In this document: in pieces, positions 31,278-41,454 of the stretch
Position numbering within the stretch: position 1 is the stretch's first letter
Layout of the letters: every line of letters starts with the position of its first letter
Source of the DNA: Paracentrotus lividus
Lineage: Eukaryota; Echinodermata; Echinoidea; Camarodonta; Echinidae
NCBI GenBank assembly: GCA_940671915.1
Contig: CALNVZ010003433.1
Coordinates: forward strand, 29,932,170-29,996,169
Reading direction: 5' to 3'
Length of the DNA stretch: 64,000 nt
The notes under the pieces: generated by a model
What the model saw: the letters and a program-made list of their open reading frames with translations, nothing else
Told to the model about the DNA's origin: nothing
Database searches by the model: none
Position numbers and translations under genes: made by a program

Positions 31278-33023
31278 ATGGCCGAAGGCAGAGTGGTACA
31301 GGAAGGCGAATGGTTTTGTTCTAAGCATCAGGAAACGGCAAAACTGTTTTGCAAAGACCACTCTAGAGCCGTATGCATGACCTGCGCACTTGTGGATCAT
31401 AAACCGTGCACCTTACGTGACCTTTGGGACGTAATACAAGAAAAGCGAGAAAGACTTTTGAATCTAAGAGACAAATTGGTGAATCCAAAGCGTCCGGATT
31501 ACAACCGGAAGATTCGCAAGTGTAGAGACAAAGTCGATAAACATTTGATGTCCGTGAAATCTGCGGTAGATATGGACTTTGATAAGAGCATCAAAGGGCA
31601 GTTAGACAATGATATCGAGGATGGAGCGATCATCAACCAAGAAATTGATCTACGGAATGAAAAGCTTCACGATGATATCAGAAGAATAAAGTTTGAAATC
31701 GATAGGAATGAGGAAGAACGAGTAAGGCGACATCAAGAAATACAAACGCTGTCAGGCGATAAACGTTCAACCATTCGAAGACAGCAAGGTGAACTTATCA
31801 ATTCGATTCAGACCATTGCGAATGAAATCGGAGAAAACATTTCAGCGTTTGAACGTTCGTGGCAGAAGCAAACAAGAGACGAAGAAGAGACCAGAAGGGT
31901 TTTGGATACCACGCTTGAGGGGAACGATGAAACAGTGGTTAGAGAGACAGGGCGGATAGAGGCATCAGTGACTGGTGTACTTGGTAATTTTACAAACGAT
32001 GATACGTTGAAGCAAATCTCGTGCCGTGCGTTCGATGTAAAGTACATAAAGGGCGAAGGACTTGGGCTCGGGAAGATCATGGAGGTGGGATCCCTCGAGC
32101 ACCTCAAAGAATGGAAGTGTGTCAGTTCAATCAAAGTCACCCATCAAATAAAACAACCAACCATTGTAGGTTACATGAATAACGGAAAGGTAATCATCAC
32201 AGATTGGGGCCAGGGCAGCAGCAAAAACACTTACACACTGAACACGGCTACCGAACACATTCAAAAGGTGATCAGTACTTCCGATGCTTCATACGTTGTA
32301 TCTTGTGCGATGTTGGCCAACGGCAGAGTGGCGTGTGGCAGATACGTAGATGGTCCACCAAGTGACAGTCTTCCAGGGTGTATCATTGTATATGATACTA
32401 ATCACTGCATTGCCAGTGAAAACCCATGGAAGAAACTCAAAAGCATAGACATACGCATTGGCACCATGCGACATCAACCAGCAAACGTGTATGTTGCTAC
32501 TGCCCCAGATGGCAGGATCATCGCTATTGAGGAGGGGCAAAAGAACATTTACTTCATCAACCCAGAGACTGGCGCTACCGTGAACACCATCAAGGGTATG
32601 GATACAATGGTCTTGCGTGGTGTCCAGTCATCGGGACATATTGTTGCCCAGGCGTCACCTGCAGGTCGGAAGCAACAGGTCTATATCGTGAAAGGTCAGG
32701 GTCAGGAAGACGTCATCCCAACCCCAGACATAATCTTTAACGCTAGCGTTGTTCCTGAGACGAATGACATATACACCGTTAGCATGCTTCGATCAGAAAA
32801 GGTGTGTCTTACTTATACTATTTGGAACTTAAACGCCGGTGGTGAGAATCCTACTGATAAAGTAGATATCACCTTATGCGATAGATTTAAAGGTCTGGGG
32901 AATTCCCAGAAACATATCAAGACAAGGAAAGCTCACATCTTAAATTCCTGTGTGATATTCGTCACCCCAACAGAGATGATTGTCAGTGATGGAGAAAGCA
33001 TTCTCCGATATTGTAAATCATAA
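31278..33023 (+). CDS. Single B-box, coiled-coil, beta-propeller-like TRIM-related protein
   Basis: 581 residues from ATG at 31278. An in-frame upstream ATG at 31245 is rejected because the polypyrimidine tract and CAG acceptor just before TCATGG show that the first part is intron. A B-box type 2 zinc site occupies C14, H17, C25, H28, C33, C36, H41 and C44. Residues about 50-215 are charged and heptad-like (coiled coil). About 230-581 contains repeated strand patterns such as IVGYMNNGKVIITDWGQG and VYVATAPDGRIIAIEEG, suggesting an NHL/WD-like propeller. No RING precedes the B-box, so ubiquitin-ligase activity is not implied. It is intact, with the whole coding region in one exon. The paralogue at 45746-47470 is about 85% identical over the propeller part by eye. 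Substrate and role are unknown; TRIM relatives act in RNA or protein recognition and innate immunity. Confidence 0.92.
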   Translation: MAEGRVVQEGEWFCSKHQETAKLFCKDHSRAVCMTCALVDHKPCTLRDLWDVIQEKRERLLNLRDKLVNPKRPDYNRKIRKCRDKVDKHLMSVKSAVDMDFDKSIKGQLDNDIEDGAIINQEIDLRNEKLHDDIRRIKFEIDRNEEERVRRHQEIQTLSGDKRSTIRRQQGELINSIQTIANEIGENISAFERSWQKQTRDEEETRRVLDTTLEGNDETVVRETGRIEASVTGVLGNFTNDDTLKQISCRAFDVKYIKGEGLGLGKIMEVGSLEHLKEWKCVSSIKVTHQIKQPTIVGYMNNGKVIITDWGQGSSKNTYTLNTATEHIQKVISTSDASYVVSCAMLANGRVACGRYVDGPPSDSLPGCIIVYDTNHCIASENPWKKLKSIDIRIGTMRHQPANVYVATAPDGRIIAIEEGQKNIYFINPETGATVNTIKGMDTMVLRGVQSSGHIVAQASPAGRKQQVYIVKGQGQEDVIPTPDIIFNASVVPETNDIYTVSMLRSEKVCLTYTIWNLNAGGENPTDKVDITLCDRFKGLGNSQKHIKTRKAHILNSCVIFVTPTEMIVSDGESILRYCKS

Positions 33024-33635
33024 GATTTAAAACGAACAAATAACCTGTCACTCGCTGCAAGCAATACTTAAATGAATAATTTTCCCACCTCAAATCGACA
33101 CCGTCTAAATTTCAAAGTCATGTTTCAAGTTTTATTTTCTGCTAACATAAAAATATTTGCAAAATTAATATAAACTTTATTTTAAAGAAATAAAGTAAAC
33201 AAGCAAATAAATATGATACATAAAAAGGGCGTATTTTCGCGTGAACTATGAAAATCAGTAATGGGGTCAAAGAATTATCATTGTTCTTTGCTCCTTCGTT
33301 CTGTGCACAAACTCAAGGTTTTTACTTTTATTATTTTCTCTTACAAAAATTTATTTAAAAACCTATTAAAGAATTCCCGATAACAGTACAGAGATTGACC
33401 AAATTAAATGGCTCATCCAGTCATGCTATTTTTAAGATTAAAGTTATGTCTATCATTTTGTTAACGGAAAGAATTAAACTCCTTTCTATTAACATTGGTA
33501 CAACACATGTAAGGCTAGTATTTCACAGAGCTGATTAAATGTCATTGGATCTCATAGCAAATGTCATTGTTTGATAATGACTACTAAATGATGTAAAACT
33601 ACTCTTTTATCAATTTAGTAAGTTTTTTTTTCAAG
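33024..33635. other. 3' flank of TRIM-like gene, no gene seen
   Basis: AT-rich. AATAAA-like words (AAATAAAGTAAAC at about 33187) lie 160-170 nt past the stop and could serve polyadenylation. Nothing else was recognised. Confidence 0.5.
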
Positions 33636-34204
33636 TAGGGGAGCATGGGGATGGACGTTACAAAATTCACATTTTGGGCCAGATAATTCTAATGAAAGTA
33701 CTCACACACTCCACTTTGGGTCTGTAGTTAGCCTATTATGTTGGCTAAAACCTGAGGCACATAAAACTTGAAAACATGTAAACACTAATTAACTACAGCT
33801 TAATTAATGAAGACATTTTTTGTAACAACCTACCCCGTATACGGGGTAAGTTTTTACACCATACGGGGTAAATTGTTACTATAATTGTAAACACACGGGG
33901 TAATTTGTTACAATGTGTAAATCTCTTATACCATACTTTTGTTTCAACTTTCCAGTTTCTTGGTATCGTTAACAGTAGATCAAGTAGAGCTCTATAATAG
34001 ACTAAAGTAATAATAGAAATATCAAAATATTAAAACCTGAAAATTGAAACAACATTACTTTACATGTGTAATGTAATTGGGGTAGGTTGTTACATCGACA
34101 TGGGGTAGGTTGTTGTAACAACCTACCCCATGGGTGATTTTACACATAAAATCAACTGTAGCACAGCCATTAGGCAGAATTACAGGGCATGACTCAGTTG
34201 TATA

Positions 34205-36304
34205 CACTGAAAACCTAACCTCGTCCGTCAATGGACGGACTAGCTTTAAAGCTAGTCGGTCAAGACGGACTAGTTTTAAAGCTAGTCTGCCATGTTAGTC
34301 CGTCAAGACGGACTAGCATACAACTGAATCTACATCTCTCAACTTGACGGACGAGCTTTAAAGCTCGTCCGTCAAGCTTGATGCTAGTCCATCGACATGA
34401 CCGACTAGGTCAAAAAAAGGTAGGGGGTAGGACAGTTCACCCATTAGAATGACTGACTAGCTTTTGATACAAATAGTTGCAATGTCATTTCAATGTACCT
34501 TCTCTATTTATTCTGTTTCCGAGCATAATCAAGTTGATACATTCTGAAACAAAGGTTGTTTTCGCTTGACAATCTGAAAGCTTACGAGACATAACATCTA
34601 TCATGACAAGTATGCAATTCACGAGTACCGGTAGATTCCAAAATTTGTTCTCCATTTTATTACAGGCTAATTGAATACCTTGTTACTATAGAACTCAAGA
34701 ACCCGGTATTTCCTTACAGATTGCTGGTGAATTCCCGGTTTAGCAACAACAGTGAATAGAAGTTGGATACAATCAACATTCTCAAACAAAGGTTGTTTTC
34801 GCTTGACAATCTGAGAGCATTACGATAGCCGAAATAACATAAATCGTGACAAGTATGCCATTCACGAGTAGGTTAGTAATATTGTTCCATTCTTTAAGGC
34901 CCGGTCCCACTGACGGGAGGATTAATTGCGCATGAGTTGCGTATACAAATTTCGTTCATACGTTACAAAAAACAAAAACAAAACAAACAATCCGCAATTC
35001 ATACGCAAATCATCCTAAAGAGCCAGTGGGACCGCACCTTTAATTACAGGCTAATTGAATACTTCGTTACTATAGAACCCATAAACCGTCTATTCTTATA
35101 TTTTGCTGGTGAATGCCTGACTTAGCAACAGCAGTGAATAGAAAGTGGTACAATAACATGCGCATTGCGAAAAGGACATCACTATTACATGTATTAGTTG
35201 CATTATCTGTATGTTGAACCATTTAATGAGCAAAATGTACAGACGCACACTGGATATATAATGCGATCTCCTTCCTGTACATGAATGTGTGAGTATCTCT
35301 CTTTTTTAATTCCTTATGTTTCAGTTCACAGTAGCGTTATTTTTTTCACATAGATTAATGCTATTATCACCAACGCGAAACTTATGTCTGCCAAATCAAT
35401 TTAAATTGTGTGTATTTACAACGATAGTAACAATCACATTAAATTATGAAAATTGAAATTTAATTCTAATAATAAATATAGGGCCACTTTTCTTTTAGAT
35501 TACTTGTATCTGAAAGAAAAAGATATTGGATTACAGGGCGACTTTGATTCTGAAAGTGGCTCTCAAGGACAAGTGTATACGCCGAAAATGCAAAGCAGGT
35601 AGCCTACAACAAAAAGAATGATGATGCAAGCCATATGGCGGCGACTCCTGGGCCCCGTGCCCCCATTATTTGTATAATTGCCATAATGTTAACTAATTGT
35701 GTCTCCGTATTAATTCCTGTCTTCTGATTATATCATCATAATAAAATGTTATTTATTTTTTTAATTTTTTTTATTTAATATTTTTGCTCAAATCTTGTGA
35801 CAAATGCATGTTTTTAATCGTATCTTATATGTCTCTATATTCAGATTTGACGTCTCTGACCAGTGGTGAAGCCATATTAAACCTCGTCCGTCATGCTAGC
35901 CTGTCAAGACAGCAGCAAGAACATGGCGGCAGAAAAGCGCGACGGAACTAGCTTACACCATGACCGACTAGCTGTAAAGCTAGTCTGCTCAAAAGCTCGT
36001 CAGTCTGGCATCACTACGACTAGTTTAGGCCTAGTCCGTCAACTAGTCGCGTCACGACGGACGAGCTTTAAAATTAGTCCGTCATGACCGACGAGCATTA
36101 AAACTAGTCCGTCTTGACGGACTAACTTGACGGACCTAGCTTTCAAGCTAGTCCGTAGAGACGGACGGGTTTTAAAGCTAGTCCGTAATAACCGGGTTGT
36201 GTTTGAAGGAAAACTTCCGTCGTGACGACTAGCTTTAAGCTAGTCAGTCTGGGCATCACTACGACTAGCTTTAAGCTAGTCGGTCTACCTTTTAGGTTTC
36301 AGTG
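34205..36304. mobile_element. 2.1-kb TA-flanked element with arrays of a short palindrome (copy 1)
   Basis: Ends CACTGAAAACCTAACC and AGGTTTCAGTG, TA on both sides. Both terminal regions (34210-34415 and 35880-36290) are strings of about ten units of the form GACYGACTAGCTTTAAAGCT followed by its mirror AGTCNGTC, with drift. The interior has a ~260-bp internal duplication (34540-34790 and 34790-35130) containing CTTGACAATCTGA and ACAGGCTAATTGAATAC. No transposase frame. Copy 2 lies at 42093-44119 in inverse orientation. Confidence 0.88.
34898..35038. mobile_element. 141-bp MITE nested in the 2.1-kb element
   Basis: Ends GGCCCGGTCCCACTG and CAGTGGGACCGCACC are inverted. TTTAA flanks both sides (34893-34897, 35039-35043). 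It interrupts one of the two internal duplicates, and the sister duplicate and copy 2 lack it. Confidence 0.85.
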
Positions 36305-36700
36305 TATTAGTGACATACATGCATATATTACAATAACCAGACTATCATCATGTGCCTTCAGTTGTAAGAACTATTACAAATTTTAATTTTTGTCAAAAAT
36401 TCACTTGGAACTGTAAAAAATGGTTTTCTTGGTTGATTTACTTTTTAATAAAACAACGGAGAAACCTCACGACCGGCATTTCATCACAGCTATGTGTAGG
36501 CTGTTTATAGATGCCAGTTAGCACGAACTCTCTTGTTCCAACTTAGCACACTGAGAACTGTAACAACTGACCCGTGTAACCTCCATCCCCGTTCTCCCCT
36601 ATATCTAAAACTTGAAGGTTGATATTTAAAAAAGACGCGTTGAATTCTTCACCCGCGCTCAATTATGAAGGACATTATAAGTATACTTTTTATGCATATC

Positions 36701-37027
36701 AGGACATCTCCCCCAGAGGACAACTCCCCCGGGGACAACTCCCGGAGGACAACTCCTCCGGAGGACAACACCCCCAGAGGACAACTCCCCGCAGGACATC
36801 TCCCCCGGAGGACAGGTCCCACCAAGGACAAGTCCCACAGAGGACATATCCCCCGAGTACAACTCCCCCGGAGGACAACTCCCCCGGAGGACAATTTCCG
36901 TGGAGACGACCCCCCGGAGGACAACTCCTCCGCAGCACAACTAACCCGCAGGACAAGTCCCTCGGAGAACAACTCAACCATTCCGGATAACAGATCACAT
37001 GCACTCGTTAATTTTTGCTCCATTTGC

Positions 37028-37066
<39 letters not shown>

Positions 37067-38721
37067 CAAATAGCCATTCATGAAATACAAAATCAATTTT
37101 GGCAATTTTTTTTTTTTTTTTTCCGGCGAAGGGGTGTTAGGTTTGGCAGCTATAGAAGCGTACTGCTATTGGAACCGAATTTTATCGTCAAAAGAGAGAG
37201 AGAGATATCAACTTTATCTCAAATCTCCATAGGAAGATGATCTGATTAGATTTTAGAGTATGTAGGTCAATGGTCAGGCCCGTAACTAGGATTTTTGCGG
37301 ATGTTCGAATCTGAAAAAAAATGAACCTTTTGAAGGGATGATTCTTGAGCGCAAAGCGGCGCGACCGAAATTTTGACTAAAAATGACCCGAAGCAGTATA
37401 TTTTTACTTATTATGGTTCTATTTTTGTTGTTGTTATTCTTTTACAAACGTGACGATTATCTTTCTTTTAGCCAAAAAAAGAAAAAAAAAAAGAAAAAAA
37501 AAAAAAAAAAAAAGAAAAAGAAAAGAAAGAAAAGAAAAAAAAAGGATTTTCAAGCGCGAATCGTCAAGTGGAAAATTTATATCACACCTCTTCAATTATA
37601 CAAAAATACATGTACATAATTTGATTACAAGGGTTTTGTTTCGTTTGTTTTGGCTTGTTTCAGCAAATATTTTAGAATCATAAATGTTTCAATCGGATAT
37701 GTTGACGGAAATACTGAAAATGTTTGATATACCGAGATGTTTTAATTTTCATCTACTTCTGCGAGATATTTCATACAACACTAGTTGCAATAACACCCTC
37801 TTTATGATAGCGATGACACGGCATGAATGCAAAGCTGTGCAAGTGCATACTTATGAACACACACCGTTCAGATATGACAATTGTTCTGTAAAATCTTAAA
37901 CCCAATGACAATGATTGTATTACATTATTCCTTGAAAAGTGACAAAAAAAAGTGATGATGTTGGAATCGAGTTTTGTGAATTTCCTTTTTGATAAATAAA
38001 AATTGTGTTCTCGTTTAAACTTTTGCGCCCATTCTAATTTGTTTAGGGTGTTGATTAATTATTAATTAAAGCTCAATTATCGTGGCTCACCCCCCCCCCT
38101 TGCTTCATATTTAAGTTCCCCATTTAGCATCCTTCCTTTTTTTTCAACATTTTCTTTTATTTCTTGCATTTTCATTAAATTTTCCTTTTCTGGGGTCACA
38201 TTTCGTTGTGGTACCTCTGAATCTGCCAAACCTAACACCTTTTGGGGAAGGAGTAACCATTCATAGATTGGAAGGGTTGGTTCCAATGGATGATTAGCAA
38301 TTAAACAACCATTCCCATCCTCGACTTGTCATTACAAAGGGTTACTCCATGCGAAAAGTAATGTATAATTGTAACAGAAAAGAAAAACTAAGGCTTGGAT
38401 TAAAATCAATGTTATAAAGCATTTAAAGTTAGGGAGATGTCATCCGGGAAGTTGTCCTTGGGACCTATCCTCCGGGGGAGTTGTCCTGCGGGGGAGTTTC
38501 CTCCGGGAAGCTGTCCTCAGGGGTGTTGTCCTCCGGGGAGTTGTCCTCCAGGGGAGTTTGTCCAGGGGGAAGTTGTCCTCCGGGGGACTCGTCCTTGGGG
38601 GGACCTGTCCTCCGGGGGAGATGTCCTGCGGGGGAAACCTGTCCTGCGGGGGAGCTGTCCTCCGGGGGAGTTGTCCTCCGGGAGTTGTCCCGGGGGAGTT
38701 GTCCTCCGGGGGAGATGTCCT
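36701..38721. mobile_element. 2.0-kb element whose inverted ends are minisatellites
   Basis: The left end (36701-36985) is about 17 tandem units like GGAGGACAACTCCCCC. The right end (38430-38721) is the same minisatellite inverted (GTTGTCCTCCGGGGGA). The outermost bases, AGGACATCTCCCCC and GGGGGAGATGTCCT, are exact inverted repeats. The interior (poly-T, poly-A and AT-rich sequence) shows no transposase. Target duplication is unclear. Confidence 0.8.
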
Positions 38722-38765
38722 AGAACCCTTTTTATGACATGTATGCGTGGCGTGATAAACATGTA

Positions 38766-40016
38766 CAGTGTGTCCCACAAAAAAAATGCACATGGCACTT
38801 TGGATAGGTATGATATTAAAATTACATTATATTGTTTACATCTTTACACCCGTAAACCACAATTCATTTTATACAACTGGATGGAATTTTATGTGATATG
38901 TTCCAACAATCATAAAAATATGAACATTTTGTCATCATACATCAGGAAACCTCTCCATCCAATTTTTTATTAATTAGTACCGGGCGTATCGAATAAAAGG
39001 AGATCCAAGTTCGATCATTAATAATTTGAAAAATACTTAAGTAGTGATTATGAAATTTATATCACTGTAAATTGCAACTCATTACAATATTAATGATACC
39101 TCTATTAGCTCACCAATGTCATGCATCCATGAACCCAATTGTTCTGAAAATTTTCTCGCAAAATTGTGATTGGTTCCTTTTCATGCTCCTTGAGATTAAG
39201 AAAAAACATTCCAATGATTTTCAATTATGGTTTTGATAAATGGGTTGGAAATACCTACTTATTTAGTCCATCAAGCTTACCATCCAGGTAATTTCTTCGT
39301 GTTATAGCTCACAACAGCCCAGAGAACCTTAAGTTCACCGCGGATAATATAAGAAACATGACAGTGCATCAATCACATTTTTTTTTGCGAGATATTTTCA
39401 GAATAATGAGGTTCAGTGATGCGTGACATTGGTGAGCTGAAAGTGGTATCATTAAAATGGTAATGAGTTGCACTTTCCAGTGATATAAACTTCATTATCA
39501 CCAATGTAATATTTTTGAAATTATTGATGATCGAAGTTGGGTTCCCTTTTTAGGCACATTGAAACAACCCATCTAAATGAGCGTTAAAGTGAACCACTCA
39601 CAATTTTGCAAGACATATTTAAAACAATTTTCCGAGACAATTTTTAGAACAATTGGGTTCATTGATGCATGAAATTGGTGAACTAAGAGAGGTATCATTA
39701 ATATGATAATGAGTTGCAATTTACAGTGATATAAATTTCATAATCACTATTTTTCAAATTATTAATGATTGAACTTGGGTTTCGTTTATTCGATAAGTCT
39801 AGTACTACTTAATACACAATTTGGATGGAGAGGTTTCCTGATGTATGATGACAAAATGTTCATCTTTTTGTGATTATTGGACCATATCACATAAAATTTC
39901 ATCCAGTTGTATAAAAATGAATTGTAGTTAACGGGTTTAAAGATGTAAACAATATTGTAGTTTTAATACTATACCCATTCAAAGTGCCATTAGCATTTCT
40001 TGTATGGGACACACTG
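38766..40016. mobile_element. Foldback Tc1/mariner-like element, 1,251 bp
   Basis: Ends CAGTGTGTCCCACA and GGGACACACTG, TA on both sides (38764-38765, 40017-40018). Arms of several hundred bases pair, for example CATCAGGAAACCTCTCCATC facing GATGGAGAGGTTTCCTGATG. No coding frame. Confidence 0.88.
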
Positions 40017-40190
40017 TATGTTTCGTGTTTATAATAATATTTTTCATGTTTGATATAACTATTCTTTGAATACCGAATGGCGTTACCCATTAGCACCTTG
40101 GTGCAGATAAGCAATAAGCCCGAACAAATTTCCTTTCTAATTAATCACCCTCTTGACATGCACGAAGGGTTGTTTTACAATCAGGGTATA

Positions 40191-40648
40191 CAGTCTGTGT
40201 CAAATAAAATGGTACAGTTGGAAAACATTTTTTTTCTAAGTATGAAAATTAATCATATTCAAAAAGTGTTTGATATTTCCACAAAGTAGGAAAGTCAGGC
40301 TTTCTTCTGCACCTTTTTTCATCCCATTTGGGGCTGTACATCTTGAGATATGACGAGTTTTCTATAGTCAAGAAAAAATGTACTTTGCGCATGCTTCTCT
40401 ATGGGTTTCGCACATAGCCATGAATTCAGCGCACCGAGACAATAGATGTGTGTAATTTCGATTAGTTCATCGCCGCACAAAATTTAGCATAACTTTTAAT
40501 TTACAAAAGCAAATTATTCAAAACAAAGTGCATCAGCGAGAAGAATCTTTTTGCTTTAAGGTGGTACCACATTCACACATCATTTGAGAAGATTTCATAC
40601 ATAAATATTTTTTTCCCGACTGTACCATTTTTTTTTTTACACAGACTG
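40191..40648. mobile_element. TA-flanked MITE, CAGTCTGTGT family, 458 bp (copy D)
   Basis: Same family as 28114-28560, in the same orientation, with TA at 40189-40190 and 40649-40650. Interior matches include ATGGTACA near the left and GCACAAAATTTAGCATAAC in the middle. Confidence 0.85.
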
Positions 40649-40772
40649 TACTATACTACCCATACTCTTTTGTTCACATTGCATTGTAAAATAATTCGCA
40701 GTATGTACTTCGAGATTTCATTGTTCATTGTATCTTTGCTAAAGTTGGAATAAATAAAGTGAATAAATTGAA

Positions 40773-41068
40773 TAGAAGTGGGAATTCCCACCGAGGCAAC
40801 GTGACAAAATCAATGCTTTTTTTTTTCTCTCTCTCTCTCTCTCTTGTGTGTGTGTGTGTATGTAGGAGTGATGTATGTGTGTGTTTTTTCAACCAGTTTG
40901 GGACGAGCAAAGGTCGCTTTGGCAAGATGTTTTGTTAGTTTTTGGAATCGTATATAAATCACCACTCGTTAATGTATTATAGTGTGTGTAGAAGCGACCC
41001 ATATAATTTTGTCATGAACTGGTTCAGTTTTGTCATGGTAAACAAAATTAGTGCCTAGGACCGTTTTG
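40773..41068 (-). repeat. Interspersed repeat, copy 2 (uninterrupted)
   Basis: Inverse-orientation relative of 17985-18535 with GTGGGAATTCCCAC at its left end. It carries (CT)n and (GT)n runs at about 40827-40860. At the point where copy 1 has its hairpin it reads straight through. Confidence 0.7.
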
Positions 41069-41454
41069 AATATTAGTGTTGTGATGCCAACAAATCAAAT
41101 ATCTTCACCTGCAGAAAGTACTGCAACGAGCTAAAAGGCATCATTTTCTTTTCATGTCTTTTATATGTTGTTATATTTCATTCATAACCAGCGTTTTGGA
41201 GACCATTTTTATATAAATTTGAAATGAAAAGCTTGACCGTATTCAACTGCACGCATTTTACTTTTTGACATGTAGGGATGTTGTACTTATCACGTGTAAC
41301 AAAGTTAACTTTATATGATAAACCCAAGGTCTAGTTGTTGATTTGGTATCCAACATCATAGCAATTCACCTTAAAATACAATGTTAAACATTCATTTAAG
41401 AATCTATATTTCTTTCAACTAAGCATTACAGCTACCTATCGAGGATTTGGCAGA

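Larger units (their letters stand above)
33638..36599. mobile_element. Older MITE with GGGGAG...CTCCCC ends, hosting a 2.1-kb insertion
   Basis: Ends GGGGAGCATGGGGATGGACG and the reverse complement of CCATCCCCGTTCTCCCC are inverted, with TA at 33636-33637 and 36600-36601. The left part holds repeated GTAACAACCTACCCC and CATACGGGGTAA words, some palindromic. The element is about 860 bp once the insertion at 34205-36304 is discounted. A truncated, uninterrupted copy is at 63317-63745. Confidence 0.85.

Noticed and set aside
31808-32140. Antisense frame inside the first B-box gene, echoed at 46605-46940 inside the second
   Set aside because: Its presence in both paralogues follows from conservation of the sense protein; no independent coding signal.
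36619-37240. Overlapping long open frames rich in Pro, Arg and Gly, on both strands
   Set aside because: They are translations of the GGAGGACAACTCCCCC minisatellite; all frames stay open because the repeat lacks stop words.
36701-38721. A CRISPR-like array from the regular 16-17 bp units
   Set aside because: Units are contiguous without unique spacers, arrays are inverted pairs, and the DNA is animal.
38437-38973. 178-codon frame starting in the inverted minisatellite
   Set aside because: Same cause: repeat translation running into the next foldback element. No homologous protein pattern.
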